From contig NC_090023.1 of the NCBI RefSeq assembly GCF_037176765.1, forward strand, positions 147,474,866-147,538,865: DNA of 64,000 nucleotides, given 5' to 3'. The DNA comes from Anolis sagrei (Eukaryota > Chordata > Lepidosauria > Squamata > Anolidae). Shown here one piece after another: positions 1 through 12,578 of the stretch. Position numbers and translations under genes: made by a program. The notes below the pieces were generated by a model. The model did no database searches. It worked only from the letters and a program-made list of their open reading frames with translations, and was not told the origin of the DNA. How positions within the stretch are numbered: the stretch's first letter is position 1; each line of letters opens with the position of its first letter.

Positions 1-264
1 TCTGGAGGATCTAAACATAAAGGGAAGTTAATCTGCTTTTATAAACATGTATCTTTTTGAGAGAGAAAAAACACTTCTTGGCTAACATCCTGTTGATTAG
101 TCCCAGCTACAGTAGACCTATTGTAAAATGGTGAGTCAGTATGTAGGTAAATGTTGATTAAATGGTCTATTCTAGTCTAACAGGATTTAGTTTCTTTTTC
201 GTTAATATTTACTTAACTGGGCTCAACCTCTCTTTGGTGATTAATTTCAAACTTTTTTTTGCAG

Positions 265-3070
265 GATAGAGATTTGGGTGATGAATATGGCTGGAAGCAA
301 GTCCATGGAGACGTCTTCAGACCATCTAGTCATCCTTTAATATTTTCATCCCTTATTGGTTCTGGCTGCCAGATCTTTGCGGTGTCTTTCATTGTGATCA
401 TTGTTGCAATGCTGGAGGACTTGTACACAGAGTGAGTGATTTATTTTTCAATTTCATCATCGCTTTTGGGCTGTGATCCAGCAAATTGACTTACTTGTAT
501 GGTTATTTTGGAAGTCTTTCAAAGTTTTAACATGTGGTTCCTATTGGAGCAATTGCTTTACACTTAGTAGATAAGAGGCACTACTTTTAATTCTCACTAT
601 ACTTATGCATCACAACCAGTAGTTATTCCCTAACACTGCTCAGTTTTATTATACTCTACTCAGTGATGTCTTTCAAAGGTCAGATAGAGAAGCTTCCTGG
701 GGTGTTGACTGTTTTAAGACTTGAATTTAAAGCGGAACATAAGACAGTCTTAGAACTTGCACCCATTAAGATAATTGGATTTGTTTTGTGGGTTGAAAAG
801 CCATGTTCCTGATAAATGTATCTTTGGAGCACAAACTCAGTGAATGGTGGTTGGTCATTTTGGAAAAATAATATTCACAGATTTTATAAATGCTCCTCTT
901 CATTTTAATATAAACTTTTAAAAAGCTGTTATTTTGGTCTTGTTCTCTGAATACGTGATCTTCTACCAAACATTTTTAGCTAATGGTGTAGAATGCTCAA
1001 GGAAGCTGCCATTTTAAATTCTGATAAGATAAATCACTGAACCTACCTGAACAGACTCATTAGTTTTAATGCCCCCTATCAAAACTTTGAAGTGTTTTGA
1101 CTGAGCAAAACAATCTGAACATTCAGTCAAATTAAATGTATTCAGTTTGTTTTTTTGATGTTTATCGTTCCTTTGTGAAAAGAGGCATTCATTAGCCCTG
1201 AAAGTTGGGATCATATGTAATGCTTCTGTTTACTCTACTTTGGAAAGCCCACTCCAAATCAGGTTTGCACCTGGAACGTGAAACATTTAACAAACCCTTC
1301 CTATCTCCTCCGAGCAATGTTCAGTCATTACTTCCTTTCTCCCTTTTAGACCAAAGTAGCTGACATAAAAGACCAAGAAATATTAAACTGGTAACATGTA
1401 CAGAGAAAAACAATGGTTTCCCCAGTTTGTGGAGGACAAAATCTTAGCCAAAATAGATCACAAATTATATTTGTTAGCAAGTAGGGAGTTAATGAGCATG
1501 AAGAGAGGACAATAAACAAGCCAGATATGAGTAACAATTTCATTGGTGAGTTTATATTACCTTTGGCAGCACAGCTAGCTGTTGGGTAGGCCCATGATAA
1601 CATTTGCTAATAGAATTGTTTAGCTAAGAAACAAAAATGTGGGTCTCGGAAACTCTGTTGGATTTCTAGCTGGCAGACTAACTGGGGAAAGAACAAGATC
1701 CCTGGATTATATGACAAAAGACAACACATGGGATGGAAAGGCTCCAAAGGTCAGGCCGTTTTTAGTGCACCAAAAATCAGATGTCAAAAATATCCAATAC
1801 AGTATAACAGTCCAACCATGAAAAAAGAAGCATAAACCAATGTTAACAAGCTACTTCACACTGAGTTAATGCGATGCTATTTGTGACTGATGCGAGTGCC
1901 TCCATATTTAAATAAGCAATTCACATGATGCACACCAATATTTGAAATCATTGGATACCATTCCCATGACAACTACTACCATTACCCTTTCTATCATGCC
2001 ACAAATGTGACGATTTAAATTTGTTCTAACTCAACCACCTCTTGAGTATTCCTTGCCTAAAAATCCCTTAAATCCATAAGTTGAGAGGTGACTTTAACAC
2101 ACACACACACATATTGGCTGTTGAATTTTATACTTGGGTGTTTTGTATATATGTGTGTTTGTGCGCAAATGCATTCATGTCCTTCAGCATAGTTTTAATG
2201 CTTCTGATATAAAAATGTGATTGTCTAAGCCATTAACTCGTATAGTACTTTCAATAGTTAACATCTTTTATGATGCATCATACTGGCATTTTCAGGCAGA
2301 TAGTTTATTTTCTTTTTGTTTTCTTGTGGCCCATCTCATTATTGTCCTCATCGTCCTCCTCTTCCTCCTTTTTAAAAAGTAACTAAAACTAAACAATCAA
2401 CTCTTATACTGTAACTGCTGTAACATTTTTCCTTTCGTAGACTTCAGACAATCATTTGTGTAGCCAAAAATACATGTCTTTCATTTTAGGAGAGGATCAA
2501 TGCTAAGTACCGCTATTTTTGTTTATGCTGCAACATCCCCAGTGAATGGCTACTTTGGAGGAAGCCTTTATGCCAGGCAGGGAGGTAAGCCTTATCATTC
2601 CAATTTTTGCTTGATAATATTAAAGATAATAAACAATTAACCTTCCCCTACTTTAGGGATAGGGATTGTTGGGATCATCTGCAGTATTAATCCTGTTTTA
2701 AATTTTCTGATTTCTGAAATAATCTAGTGCCAATCAGGTATGTGTTGGTTGACTACTGTAATTATTTTACAGAATAAACTGACATTATGGTCACAATGTA
2801 ATGTTTCAAATTATCTCACAAGAAAGTGAACACATCTAAAAGTCTATATACCATATATACTCGAGTATAAGCCAAGTTTTTGAGTCTTCTTTTTAGGCTG
2901 GAAAAGCCCCCTTGGCTTATACTTGAGTCAACGTTATTATTTTACTCTGTAATTATTATTTTATTACATTTATTATTTTACTCTATTATTATTAAATTTA
3001 TTATTTTATTCTAATATTGTTACATTTATTATTTTAATCTATTACTGTTAATACATTTCCATTATTTTTC

Positions 3071-3101
<31 letters not shown>

Positions 3102-4385
3102 TTCCGCTATTATTAGTAGTACATTTACATTGAAGAAGGTTAGAATAATAGTTTAATCAGAGTTGGACAGTCTTAAATTACAGTTTTATGTATATTCAAA
3201 ACATTTAACCTACTGATGCCTCAATGTAATTTTATTGGTATCTATTTTTATTTTGAAATTGACCAATAGCTGCTGCATTTCTCACTCTCATCTTACACTC
3301 GAGGAAGTATGTTTTCCCAGTTTTTTTGTGGTAAAATTAGGTGCCTCAGCTTATATTCGGGTCGGTTTATAGTGGAGTATATTGGGTAATTGTTCAAAGT
3401 TTGCAGTGATGCATAAGTTGAAGGAGGGAGAACAAAAATAGTGAGACCATCACCCAGAGAGACAGGTTTCCTTGAGATGCTAAATCAGAAGACATTTCTA
3501 ATCTGCTTGAGTACAGGGTCTATTAAGAAGGATAGCTTGGCTTCCTCAGGCAGCATTGTAGTTGTCAAAGCCTCCCTTCTATACCCTACCCCCAAAGCAA
3601 CATCACTCTTGTCTTTTCCAACAGGACTGATGGACTTTCCCCACATCCCAGTTTCTTAATCGTGCTGGTAGCCTGCTGCTGGTGCAGTCTATGCAGGCCC
3701 AATTAGATTGGCATACATACCCAACACTAACTCAGCCATAATCTCCAGACTTCATCCATCTATATTCTCAACCATCTCCAGACTACTGTCAGTTGTCCCA
3801 ATGCCCTTATTTAGATGTGGCATCTTGTATTGGATACAGTTTTGCAGCTGGCACAAAACAAAGCAGAAATCTTACTTCCTAGACCTGGACACTATGCTTC
3901 CCTTATTCTATCCTACAGTTGCATTAGGACTTTTCATAACTGCATTTTCACTATTAGCTCATGATTTCAGCCCACCAAGAAACTCCTCATATATACTGTT
4001 GCCAAACCAGTTGTCCCTATCGTCTTCTTTTAACTCCTACTATTTGTATCATCATCATTATAATCTGTATAGCACTGTTAGTATACATGGCACTTAACAG
4101 CAACAAAAAACAACCAGCTTGCAAAACGTGTAGTCTAAAATATGCTTCATATATACATAACCATATTCACGGCTTTGCATTTTTCTGTTGAATTCCATGT
4201 TGGTTTCAGTCCAAAGTTTTAGCCTCTAAAAATCAATTTGATTCTAGGTTTTGCTGTCTCTCATGTCTCCCTGCCCAACTTCATGTTGTCAGCTGATTTG
4301 ATAAGTGAAATTTCACTCTGTAATCCAGCTCTGTAAAAATGTCAAACAGCACAGAACCAAGAACAGAATCCTTTTACATAGTACT

Positions 4386-4428
<43 letters not shown>

Positions 4429-7400
4429 GCCATCAGTGAGAATGCTGTCAGTCATCTAGCTCTGAATCCACTTAACAAGAGTACAGGCAGTCCCCAAGTT
4501 TCAAACATCCAACTTACAAACAACTCTTAGTTAAGAACGGGGGTAAAACAACAGGAAATGAGAGAAATCTACCCCTAGGAAGGGAAATTCACTCTTGAAA
4601 GGGTTATCATGGGGAAAAGGGGTCTCCACTGAAGCTTTCTGGTTTGTTTCACGGCATAAAGGAATAGGACATTACATGGGTTTTAACTGGTATGTTTTTA
4701 TTTTATTTTGCTCTTTTAGTTCTCAGGGGAAAAATTATTAATGTTTTAATGTCTTAAATTGTTAATTTCTCATTCGTCGGGGTTCATGTTTGTATTTTTT
4801 GTTTGTAATTGTCTTGATTTTACATGCTGTACACTGTTTTGAGACCCATCGTGGGAGAAAAGCGTGATATAAATAAATAAATTCTCACCAATCCTTGTTT
4901 CCACAATAAGCCAAAATTTTAAAAATCCAATTATGAGAGGAACAAGTGAGGTGAAATGTTCTGAACAGGGGCCCAGACAAACTAACATTGTGGGCGTGTC
5001 AATCCATCCCTAAGCTATCCAAAGCTACACACACAATCATACATATATTTGGCTGGAGTTACACTTTAAAAATATACCTGTTCTGACTTACATACAAATT
5101 CATGTTAAGAACAAACCTACATAACCTGCCTTGTTTGTAACATGGGGACTGCCTGTATAGTATTTTACTGTTTGTGGATATTCTTACATACATAACCATT
5201 TCACTTGCTAGAGACTACAGAGGTAAGCAAGATGTCTTTACTGTCTTGTACAAAAGTCTTGGCACTATCTTGTAGGACACCTGGAGAGTCCTAAAATTAA
5301 ATTCCTGGAATAAATACCTAAAGATGTTCTGTAACATTGAAATGTTCTGCTTGTTACTAATCCAGTAAAGAATAATAGTAGGGCTGTCATTACTGAAATT
5401 ATTACATTTCAGTCAGAGTGATTTACAGTCAGATTAACTGACTGATAAATAATTGGTATTTTAACATTCTCTTGCCAATATTTTTTGTACTTTGACACAT
5501 TCAGAAAGAGCAAATTATATCATTGATAAATTATTTTTATATTATCTGAAGGAGCTACAACAGCTGACATTGAGATGCCAAAATTGTTGCAAACTGGGGA
5601 AAAGGACAGAAGGAATTGCAGTTAGAGAGAAAAGTGGAGGCTTAGATGGCTGGTAACAAAAGCAGGACAGACATAGTTACATTGTACTGTACTGTAATGC
5701 CATGTGGTCCAGTGAACAAGAAACATTTCCTTACCTGAAGAGTCCAATTCTGACATGGAGTTTCCTTCAACGTTTTATGAAATGATACAGAAACCATTTG
5801 TTTGAGCTCCTTATACTATTACAATATTATTTCTTGTGACAAGCTTTTCTGCAAGAAAATTCCTTGAAAGTAACACTTCAAATGCAATCTTCTGTGCTTA
5901 TACAGAAGAAAAATTGGTCTGTAGATTGTGATCTATCAATCATTTCTGCCTAAATGTGTCAGACATACCTGAATGACGACACTAATACAGAGGACCCCCA
6001 TCCCTGGACCACCCCTGGATAACAAAATCCAAAGATGCTGAAGTTCAATTATATATAGTGGTATACAAAAATGGTGTCCAAAATCAAAATTTGGTTTTGG
6101 ATTAAAATACTATTTTTCAAGAAGTGGATATTTTGAATCTATGAATATGGAAAATGATAACAATTCTCCCCCCCCCCCCAATTAAAAAACAACAACCTCT
6201 TAATAGCCTTATGTATACTAAATGTACAGAGCACTTTCCTTGTATCTAATTAACAATCCAGCTATTTGTTAAGTGACATCTCATAATACAGTGCTTTGGG
6301 AGCTGTAGTGGATAACCTGAATCTCAGATGAATTGACATGTGCTTCTTTGCAGGAAGGCGGTGGATAAAGCAGATGTTCATTGGGGCATTCCTTATTCCT
6401 GCAATGGTGTGTGGTACTGCCTTCTTCATTAACTTTATTGCCATTTATTATCATGCATCAAGAGCTCTTCCTTTTGGAACAATGGTGAGTAGTTTAATTG
6501 TCACTACCCATTGAACTTATTTGAATGACTAAAACAGCTATACGTTGCCTTCAGCTGTTCAGAATAGGTAGACATTTGAATATGAAACTTTAGATTAAAT
6601 CAATGCCAAAGCAGGAAACTTTGGTTTAACAATTAAACCCTAACCATTTAGCTCCAAATATATTATTTTGATTAAAATTGGGAACTTAGTTTTTTCACAG
6701 TTACAATATTGTGAAGGATACAGAGAGAATAAATCTTTCATGGATCAGCCACATAAAACTCGTCCTTATTTTAATTGCATTTTTGTTTGATATTGGATCA
6801 CATTCACCAGCAATTGTATGATTTGTTTATCATTTTTGTAACACGTTCAGTTTTTATTTGCCATTTTCTAAAGACAGGCTTATAGCTGTTGGTAGATTAG
6901 TAAAGTACAAAAATAGCTTTAAAACCTGACATTTTAATTGAAAATCCTATCTTTTTATTCCCTAAAGGAGAGCAGTTAGTTTAGGAATGCTTCTGAAATG
7001 CAATGTCCAGTTCTCTAGAGCAGGCCTTCTTAAACTTTTCCACCCCTTTTGGCCTGAGAAATTTTTATGTGACCCCAGGTTTAGCAGTATATAAAATAGG
7101 CATAAAAACCAAAACAATTTACCGACAATAAATCAGCATTTATAACGCTTGCTAAACACTATGATTTTTCTTTTTGTTAAGCATCTCCTACAGTGTCCAC
7201 TTGTAAACTGTAAACACTACACAACAGATTCATGGAAATGTCTAAAACAGCCAGTAGGTGATAGAAAACTTTTACTGTTGCCCAATTTTTCGGTACCCAA
7301 ACACTCTTTAGTGTGGGCTCAGTTTCCCAAGAGAGCCTTTATTAACAGAGTCATGTGTGAGGGCAGTTGTAGAAGGACAGCCGCTTCAGTGTCATAGATC

Positions 7401-10400
7401 AGCCTGAGACTGATGGGTTCACTGATTTCTAGAGAGGATTGTGGGGTTTCCAGAGGCACAAAGTGATGAAGATTTAAGTCAAGGGAATAATGCTTCTTTT
7501 AATGAGAAATCTGACTGGGAATGTGCAGGCCTTCAAGGTCAATCAAAGCAGCCAGAGACATTTCATAAGGAGGAGTTGAGCAGAGAATTAAGTGATGCAG
7601 AAGGCTCCCAGGAAAAAGTACCTGGAGATACAGAAATCAGCACAGGCCTTGGTTTACAAATTGGAACAGACAATAGGCATCGCAGAGCAGGGCGTTTCTT
7701 TGGGAAAGTTGGAGAGAGATTTCATGGGAAACTAAATGCTTTAATGGGTGGCTTTTAATTGGCAAGTTGTTTACTTTAAAGTTAGTTCAGGCAATGTAGC
7801 GTTTGGAGTAAGAAGCTAGGCCTGAGTTCCTGGTTCATGTTTCTAGTTAAGCCTTTAGTTTTGGGATTAAGGTATATTGGAAGTTTCTACGTTCCTGTTT
7901 TTGTATTTGTGATCAAGTTTTACTAAGTATACCTTTTGCTTGTGAACTTAAGCTATTCGTTTGATTTTTGGCTGTTCCTGACCTGTATTACCTTTGAATC
8001 TGTATGAGACATTGGGTTCCTGTTGGATTTTTGCTTATTGCTAAACCATTTTGCATATACCTCTTCTTTCTCTATTCCTGAATTTTTCCTATATTATTGA
8101 TATATTTTACAATATGTCAAAGGCTCATAGAGGTTTCCAGGCCTGGGGTGCAACATTCAGAGGTTAAGTTATAAACATAGGAGTTTCTCTAGGAGGAATG
8201 GAGAAGTTATATTATTGCTCCACAATTGAAATAGTTCGTGGTGAGGGACTTTTGACAGTATTGTTTCTCTGAGAGACTATATTTTACTGTTACTTATCTG
8301 AGTAGATAAAAGAGGTATATGTGAAGATGCATTTCAAATATTCTCTTTTTATCCTCTGTGTTTACAGGTGGCCGTGTGTTGCATCTGTTTCTTCGTTATT
8401 CTTCCTTTGAACCTTGTCGGCACAATACTTGGGCGAAACCTTTCAGGTCAACCTAACTTTCCTTGTCGAGTTAATGCTGTCCCTCGTCCAATCCCAGAGA
8501 AAAAATGGTACAGTAAAAAGTAGAATTTCTTAGTATTTGTCTACCCAGTGAAGCAGATTGTCCATGAAACTATTCATGTATTAGTTATATACTGCCCAGG
8601 AAGCACACATGTCAGATAAAAAGATAAAATACAGTAGAGTCTCGCTTACCCAACATAAACGAGCCAACTGAACGTTGGATAAGCAAAAACGTTGGACAAT
8701 AAGGGTGGATTAAGGAAAAGCCTATTCAGCGTCAAATTATTTATGATTTTACATATTAAACACCAAAACATCATGGTTTACAACAAATCAATAAAAAAAG
8801 TAGTTCAACACACGGTAACGTTATGCATTAATTACTGTATTTACGAATTTAGCATCAGAACATCGCAATGTATTGAAACAGCTGTGGATCCGGGCGGGGG
8901 GCAGACTGTATTGGATAATACAGAATGTTGGATGAGCAAAGGTTAGATAAGTGAGACTCTATTGTACATAAATACATTACCCAGTTCTTCTTGAAACCCT
9001 TCGTGAATAAATTGCAGGTGACTGGAGCTGTATTCCATAGCACTGGTCACTTGCACAATTATACACAAAACATGAATATACAGATAACACATTTGTTCTT
9101 TTAAATGTCAAAAACATGTCTGGGTCAACTAAATAAGTGATACTTTCTCAAATAAATGTTTTTAGCATGCATTAAAAATTAAAGGTTATTGGAGTATGTT
9201 GACATTCTGGTGAAAGAGCATTGCGCGTATTATACTGAATGCCTTGTTCTGAACAACTGTCTGTCCAGATTAGTTTTAAAAGACATAGGTGGTCTCTAAG
9301 TTAACCATGTTCTAAGTTGTTTAGGACTTTATTATCTAATAATGAAAGCTCAAACTTCACCTGGTAGTGTATAGAAATTAGTCAATTCAACAAGTGTTAA
9401 TGAGTTTTCAGTAGATTGTCTCTTTAGAAGGCATTGCAGCATTTTTTTGGATCAGCCTTAAGGGCAGCACCACATAGAGCACATTGTAGTAGTTCAGCCT
9501 TATACTGGACTATACTCAACAACCACTGCAGTTGGTGTACTAGCGAACGCGGACAAAGGGGATTCTAGTTGGGCCTCATTCGCCAAAGATAGATCCATCA
9601 GTACCCACAGGTTGAGAACATGATCCCCCAGATAGAGTGCAACCCCGTCCAGAATACAGTTGCACCTGTTTTCCACATATAGGAACCACACACCCAAGAG
9701 TTCTTGCCAGAATTCAGTTGCTTCCACCTTTGCGTCAATGCACTGCTCCAAAATATGTGCTGCTGTCCCTAATTCAGTATTGTGAACTTTGGTTGATCTC
9801 ACTGAGTTTCCATTTTTAACTCTCTCTGTTGTTTTGGATCACATTGGATGATCAACTCTTATTTTCTTTCCAGGTTTATGGAACCAGCTGTTATTGTTTG
9901 CTTGGGTGGGATTCTTCCATTTGGATCCATTTTCATTGAAATGTAAGCCTCTTACTTTGATAATTTTTCAAACTTTTGCATATATTTTTACTCCTAAGGC
10001 TAATTTAATTAAAGGTGTTTACATGCAATGAACATTCTTCTTTGGTCTTTAGGTATTTTATATTCACCTCCTTTTGGGCTTACAAGATCTATTATGTTTA
10101 TGGCTTCATGATGTTGGTGCTGGTTATACTCTGCATTGTAACTGTGTGTGTGACAATCGTCTGTACATATTTTCTACTGAATGCAGAGGATTATAGGTGG
10201 TAAGTGTTGTAACTTATTCCTTTGGTTTATTAGGTGTCTGTTTCAAAGAAAGAGTACATTTTAACACTCTTAAGATAATAAAAGGGTTTTTTTTTTTAAA
10301 AAAGCAATAAAAGTAGTGTACTTGTAGTGCAGTGGTGATAATTCTAGACTTTTAGAACCATGTGCCATCAATATGTGGAAATAGAAAAGCATCTAGACCT

Positions 10401-12578
10401 GGCTGCAAAAATATGGCTACCTTAGGGCCAGGCAGGCCTTTCTGGGAGGAGAGCTGAGTGGGATGGGGGATATAGATCTCGGTCTTAAACTATATATTAT
10501 TATATATACATAATTTTAATTACTGTTCATTTCTAAAGGCATTGAAGAAATTTCAACACATATTATTATTGTGTGTGAACAAGAGAGAACTGGAAAATTG
10601 TCGTTCAAGAAGAGCACAGCCATAGAGACTAGAGAATATTTAGACACAAGAGAAATGTTGTAAAATATTTTTACAAAAGCTGCAAGAAGTATTCATGCTG
10701 ATTTGTTTTTTCATGTAAGGGGAGAATAGGACATTCAGTTTTAATCAAAATAAAAAAAACAATACATTCATGTTTAATGGTTGTCAAAAATAGTCTTAAA
10801 CCGTTTGGTAGATGAATTGTCTGTTCTAATTGTTTCTTTGTGTTTTTCAGGCAATGGACAAGTTTTCTATCTGCTGCTTCAACTGCAATCTATGTTTACA
10901 TGTATTCCTTTTATTACTATTTTTTCAAGACAAAGTACGTTGCTTTTGACATTTTGCGTTTTCATTTTTTAAAATAAGCCTCACAGAAAATGTTCTAGTA
11001 ATTGGCAACTTGGAGATACTAAAACTCTGCCTGTTTTGCTTTTTCCCCAGGATGTATGGTTTGTTTCAGACATCATTTTACTTTGGTTATATGGCAGTAT
11101 TTAGCACAGCCCTTGGAATAATGTGTGGTAAGTTCATAATGTATTCAGTAGCCTAAAATCATACTGTTCTTTCCTTCTAAAATTGAGCCAGTGAATCACT
11201 GGATGTTGACTCAGTGGGGTCAACTGCAATTGGGACTAAGCCAATAAGATTTCAAATTAATATATTCAGTTTTAAAAAATATTTTTTCTAATTTCTTACC
11301 ATTGTTTTTAAGTATTTTGGATTTTTTGTAGATCTTTGAAAAATGTTTTGCTAATAACTTTCCAGAACTTTGGACAGGAGCTTGAATGCTGAGCTCTAAA
11401 TGACTAAAGAATATAATTTATTGATTTTAATATATATACTTTCAAAAGAAGGGTATACAACTTTTGATAGTTGTGTTGGTTGTCTTCAGTATGAAGACAT
11501 AGTTTTAAAAAATCACACTTTCAATGAACTTTTCATGTACAATTAAGAAACAAAGAAAAAAAAGGAAATACTGATGTTGTCTCCAGTGTGGACCCAGATT
11601 GAAATGTAGTTGATCATATGTTAACAGCCACAGCTGTCTTGGGACAGACATTAGCACAGTGGGTTGAACTACCAGCTGCAGAAAATCTTGCTGATTGAAA
11701 AGTTGACAGTTCAACCCTTAGTTGAGGTGAGCTCCCCACCGTCAGCCCAGCTTCTGCTCATCTAGCAGTTCGAAAGTAGCAACATGAGTAGATAAATAGG
11801 TATCACTTTGACGGGGAGGTATTTATTTACAGTATTTATATTCGACTCAGGGTCAATTACAATGTACATATACATGGCACACATTCAATGTCATAGACAC
11901 ACAACATATATAGACAGACATACAGAGGCTATTTAACATTCCAGCTTTTTTCATGAGGGTATTCTGGCCACCAGGGGAGCTGTTGCTTCCCCATCCATTT
12001 GTGACACTGATTAGGTACTTCCTCATTCTTTGCATGTTTGCTGGAGATTTTTATGGCGTCGTAAATTAGCCTCCCCACATAAGCGGTACCTAAATTTCCT
12101 ACTTGACAGATACAACTGTCTTTCGGGCTGCAAAGGTCGACAGCAAGCTACACAAATTGGTCGGAAGCTCACTCCGACCTGGGCTGACTTTGAACTCATT
12201 ATCTTTTGGTCAGTAGTGATCTTAATGTAGCTGACTCTCGGCCAGCTGCGCCACAGTCCCAGTGCTGCTTCCTTTAACATATTGTATTGTTCTTTCATGT
12301 CTTTTTGCACTACAAATAAGATATACGCAGTGTGCATAGTTCATTTGTGTTTTTTTCAAACTATAGTTCAGCCCTCCAACAGTCTGAGGGCCTTCTGCTT
12401 TAAAAGGTTGAGGATCCCTGGCCTAGTAGTAGTTTTCATCGCATGTACTAGCTCTTTTTTTAAAAAAACACACAAAAATGCTTGCTTATACATATTTGTT
12501 TGTTTTGCAGGAGCTATCGGCTATATGGGAACAAGTGCCTTTGTTAGAAAAATCTACACCAATGTGAAAATTGACTAA
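265..12578 (+). CDS. TM9SF3: TM9SF3, transmembrane 9 superfamily member 3 (C-terminal nine coding exons)
   Basis: Exons read from the sequence: 265-431, 2490-2584, 6354-6484, 8368-8507, 9874-9942, 10053-10199, 10851-10934, 11051-11127, 12511-12578 (TAA at 12576-12578). Every junction has AG/GT and the phases agree; the 978 bp encode 325 residues. The protein begins [20 protein letters not shown] and ends in KID. From memory of the family it matches vertebrate TM9SF3 (about 589 aa), so the upstream exons lie left of the window. It is a nonaspanin: the visible part holds the hydrophobic multi-pass domain, for example the helices around [17 protein letters not shown], the [20 protein letters not shown] segment and [19 protein letters not shown]. 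Family members are Golgi/endosomal multipass proteins. Their C-terminal KxD/E-type signal, here KID, is known to bind COPI for Golgi retention. No damage is seen; the gene looks functional. Confidence 0.97.
432..2489 (+). other. TM9SF3 intron
   Basis: Donor GTGAGT at 432 and acceptor TTTTAG at 2484-2489. I see no recognisable element except a short (AC)n tract at about 2095-2111. ORFs here are short and have no recognisable similarity. Confidence 0.6.
2851..3386. mobile_element. Mariner-like nonautonomous DNA element (TA target duplication)
   Basis: Terminal inverted repeats: the left end reads CCATATATACTCGAGTATAA and the right end is the degraded reverse complement (AGTATATTGGG). TA dinucleotides flank it at 2849-2850 and 3387-3388, as in the Tc1/mariner superfamily. 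The interior is swollen by TTA/ATT runs near 3070-3105. The same family recurs at 20210-21043. The family name is inferred from the TA target and the termini only. Confidence 0.65.
4195..4480 (-). mobile_element. CR1 LINE 3'-region fragment
   Basis: Reverse-strand resemblance to the upstream part of the CR1 3' region, with blocks such as AGCACAGAACCAAGAACAGA and the later GAATCCACTTAACAAGAG. A (TA)n microsatellite at about 4388-4425 has grown inside it. Old and diverged. Confidence 0.5.
4484..5155. mobile_element. Tigger/pogo-like nonautonomous DNA element
   Basis: Left terminus CAGGCAGTCCCCAAGTTTCA, right terminus TGGGGACTGCCTG (inverted), flanked by TA at 4482-4483 and 5156-5157. Middle part 4690-4882 resembles an L2-type LINE 3' end (GAGACCCATCGTGGGAGAAA followed by an AAATAAATAAA tail). 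A second, heavily interrupted copy lies at 44135-46475. Confidence 0.65.
5160..6353 (+). other. TM9SF3 intron, mostly unclassified
   Basis: No clear element apart from a C run at about 6170 and a diverged stretch at 5990-6120 that might be an old Tigger-like fragment (GGACCCCCATCC on the left, ATCTATGAATATGG on the right). Confidence 0.4.
7019..7140 (+). mobile_element. hAT-Charlie-like terminal fragment
   Basis: Begins CAGGCCTTCTTAAACTTTTC and continues with the phrase TTTTTATGTGACCCCAGG, which in squamates belongs to a hAT-type element. No matching right terminus was found, so it is truncated or fused to the next unclassified segment. Confidence 0.4.
7441..7758 (+). other. Unclassified 105-codon open frame in a TM9SF3 intron
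   Basis: A hydrophilic frame starting [17 protein letters not shown] and ending [12 protein letters not shown]. It is rich in acidic residues and glutamine, with no membrane segment. It lies on the sense strand inside the intron between 6484 and 8368 and has no splice signals pointing to it. I do not recognise it. The flank to about 8160 reads like an interspersed repeat rather than host intron, so a retroelement scrap is the likeliest origin. Confidence 0.25.
8632..8964. mobile_element. Tigger-like MITE
   Basis: Inverted termini CAGTAGAGTCTCGCTTACCC and AAGTGAGACTCTATTG, flanked by TA at 8630-8631 and 8965-8966; 333 bp. Subterminal GTTGGATAAGC and TTGGATGAGC blocks are also inverted. No transposase frame remains. 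Confidence 0.7.
11648..11819 (+). mobile_element. Sauria-type tRNA SINE, truncated
   Basis: Contains the tRNA-like head (GCACAGTGGGTTGAACTACC) and the phrase CAGCCCAGCTTCTGCTCATC shared with the fuller copy at 62503-62828. The right part is missing where the next SINE begins. Confidence 0.6.
11820..12262 (-). mobile_element. Long tRNA-headed SINE
   Basis: Reading the minus strand from 12262, the head is tRNA-like with an A box (TGTGGCGCAGCTGGC) and a B-box-like GAGTTCAAAGTCAG. The body of about 440 bp ends at 11820 in an AAATAAATACC-type tail. The same body is present at 44231-45208, where it is split by two later insertions. I do not know its published name. Confidence 0.55.
12355..12424 (-). 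mobile_element. hAT nonautonomous element fragment
   Basis: Matches, in reverse, the end of the element at 38509-38878 (CCCTCCAACAGTCTGAGGGC and TTGAGGATCCCTGG). Only one end is kept. Confidence 0.5.
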
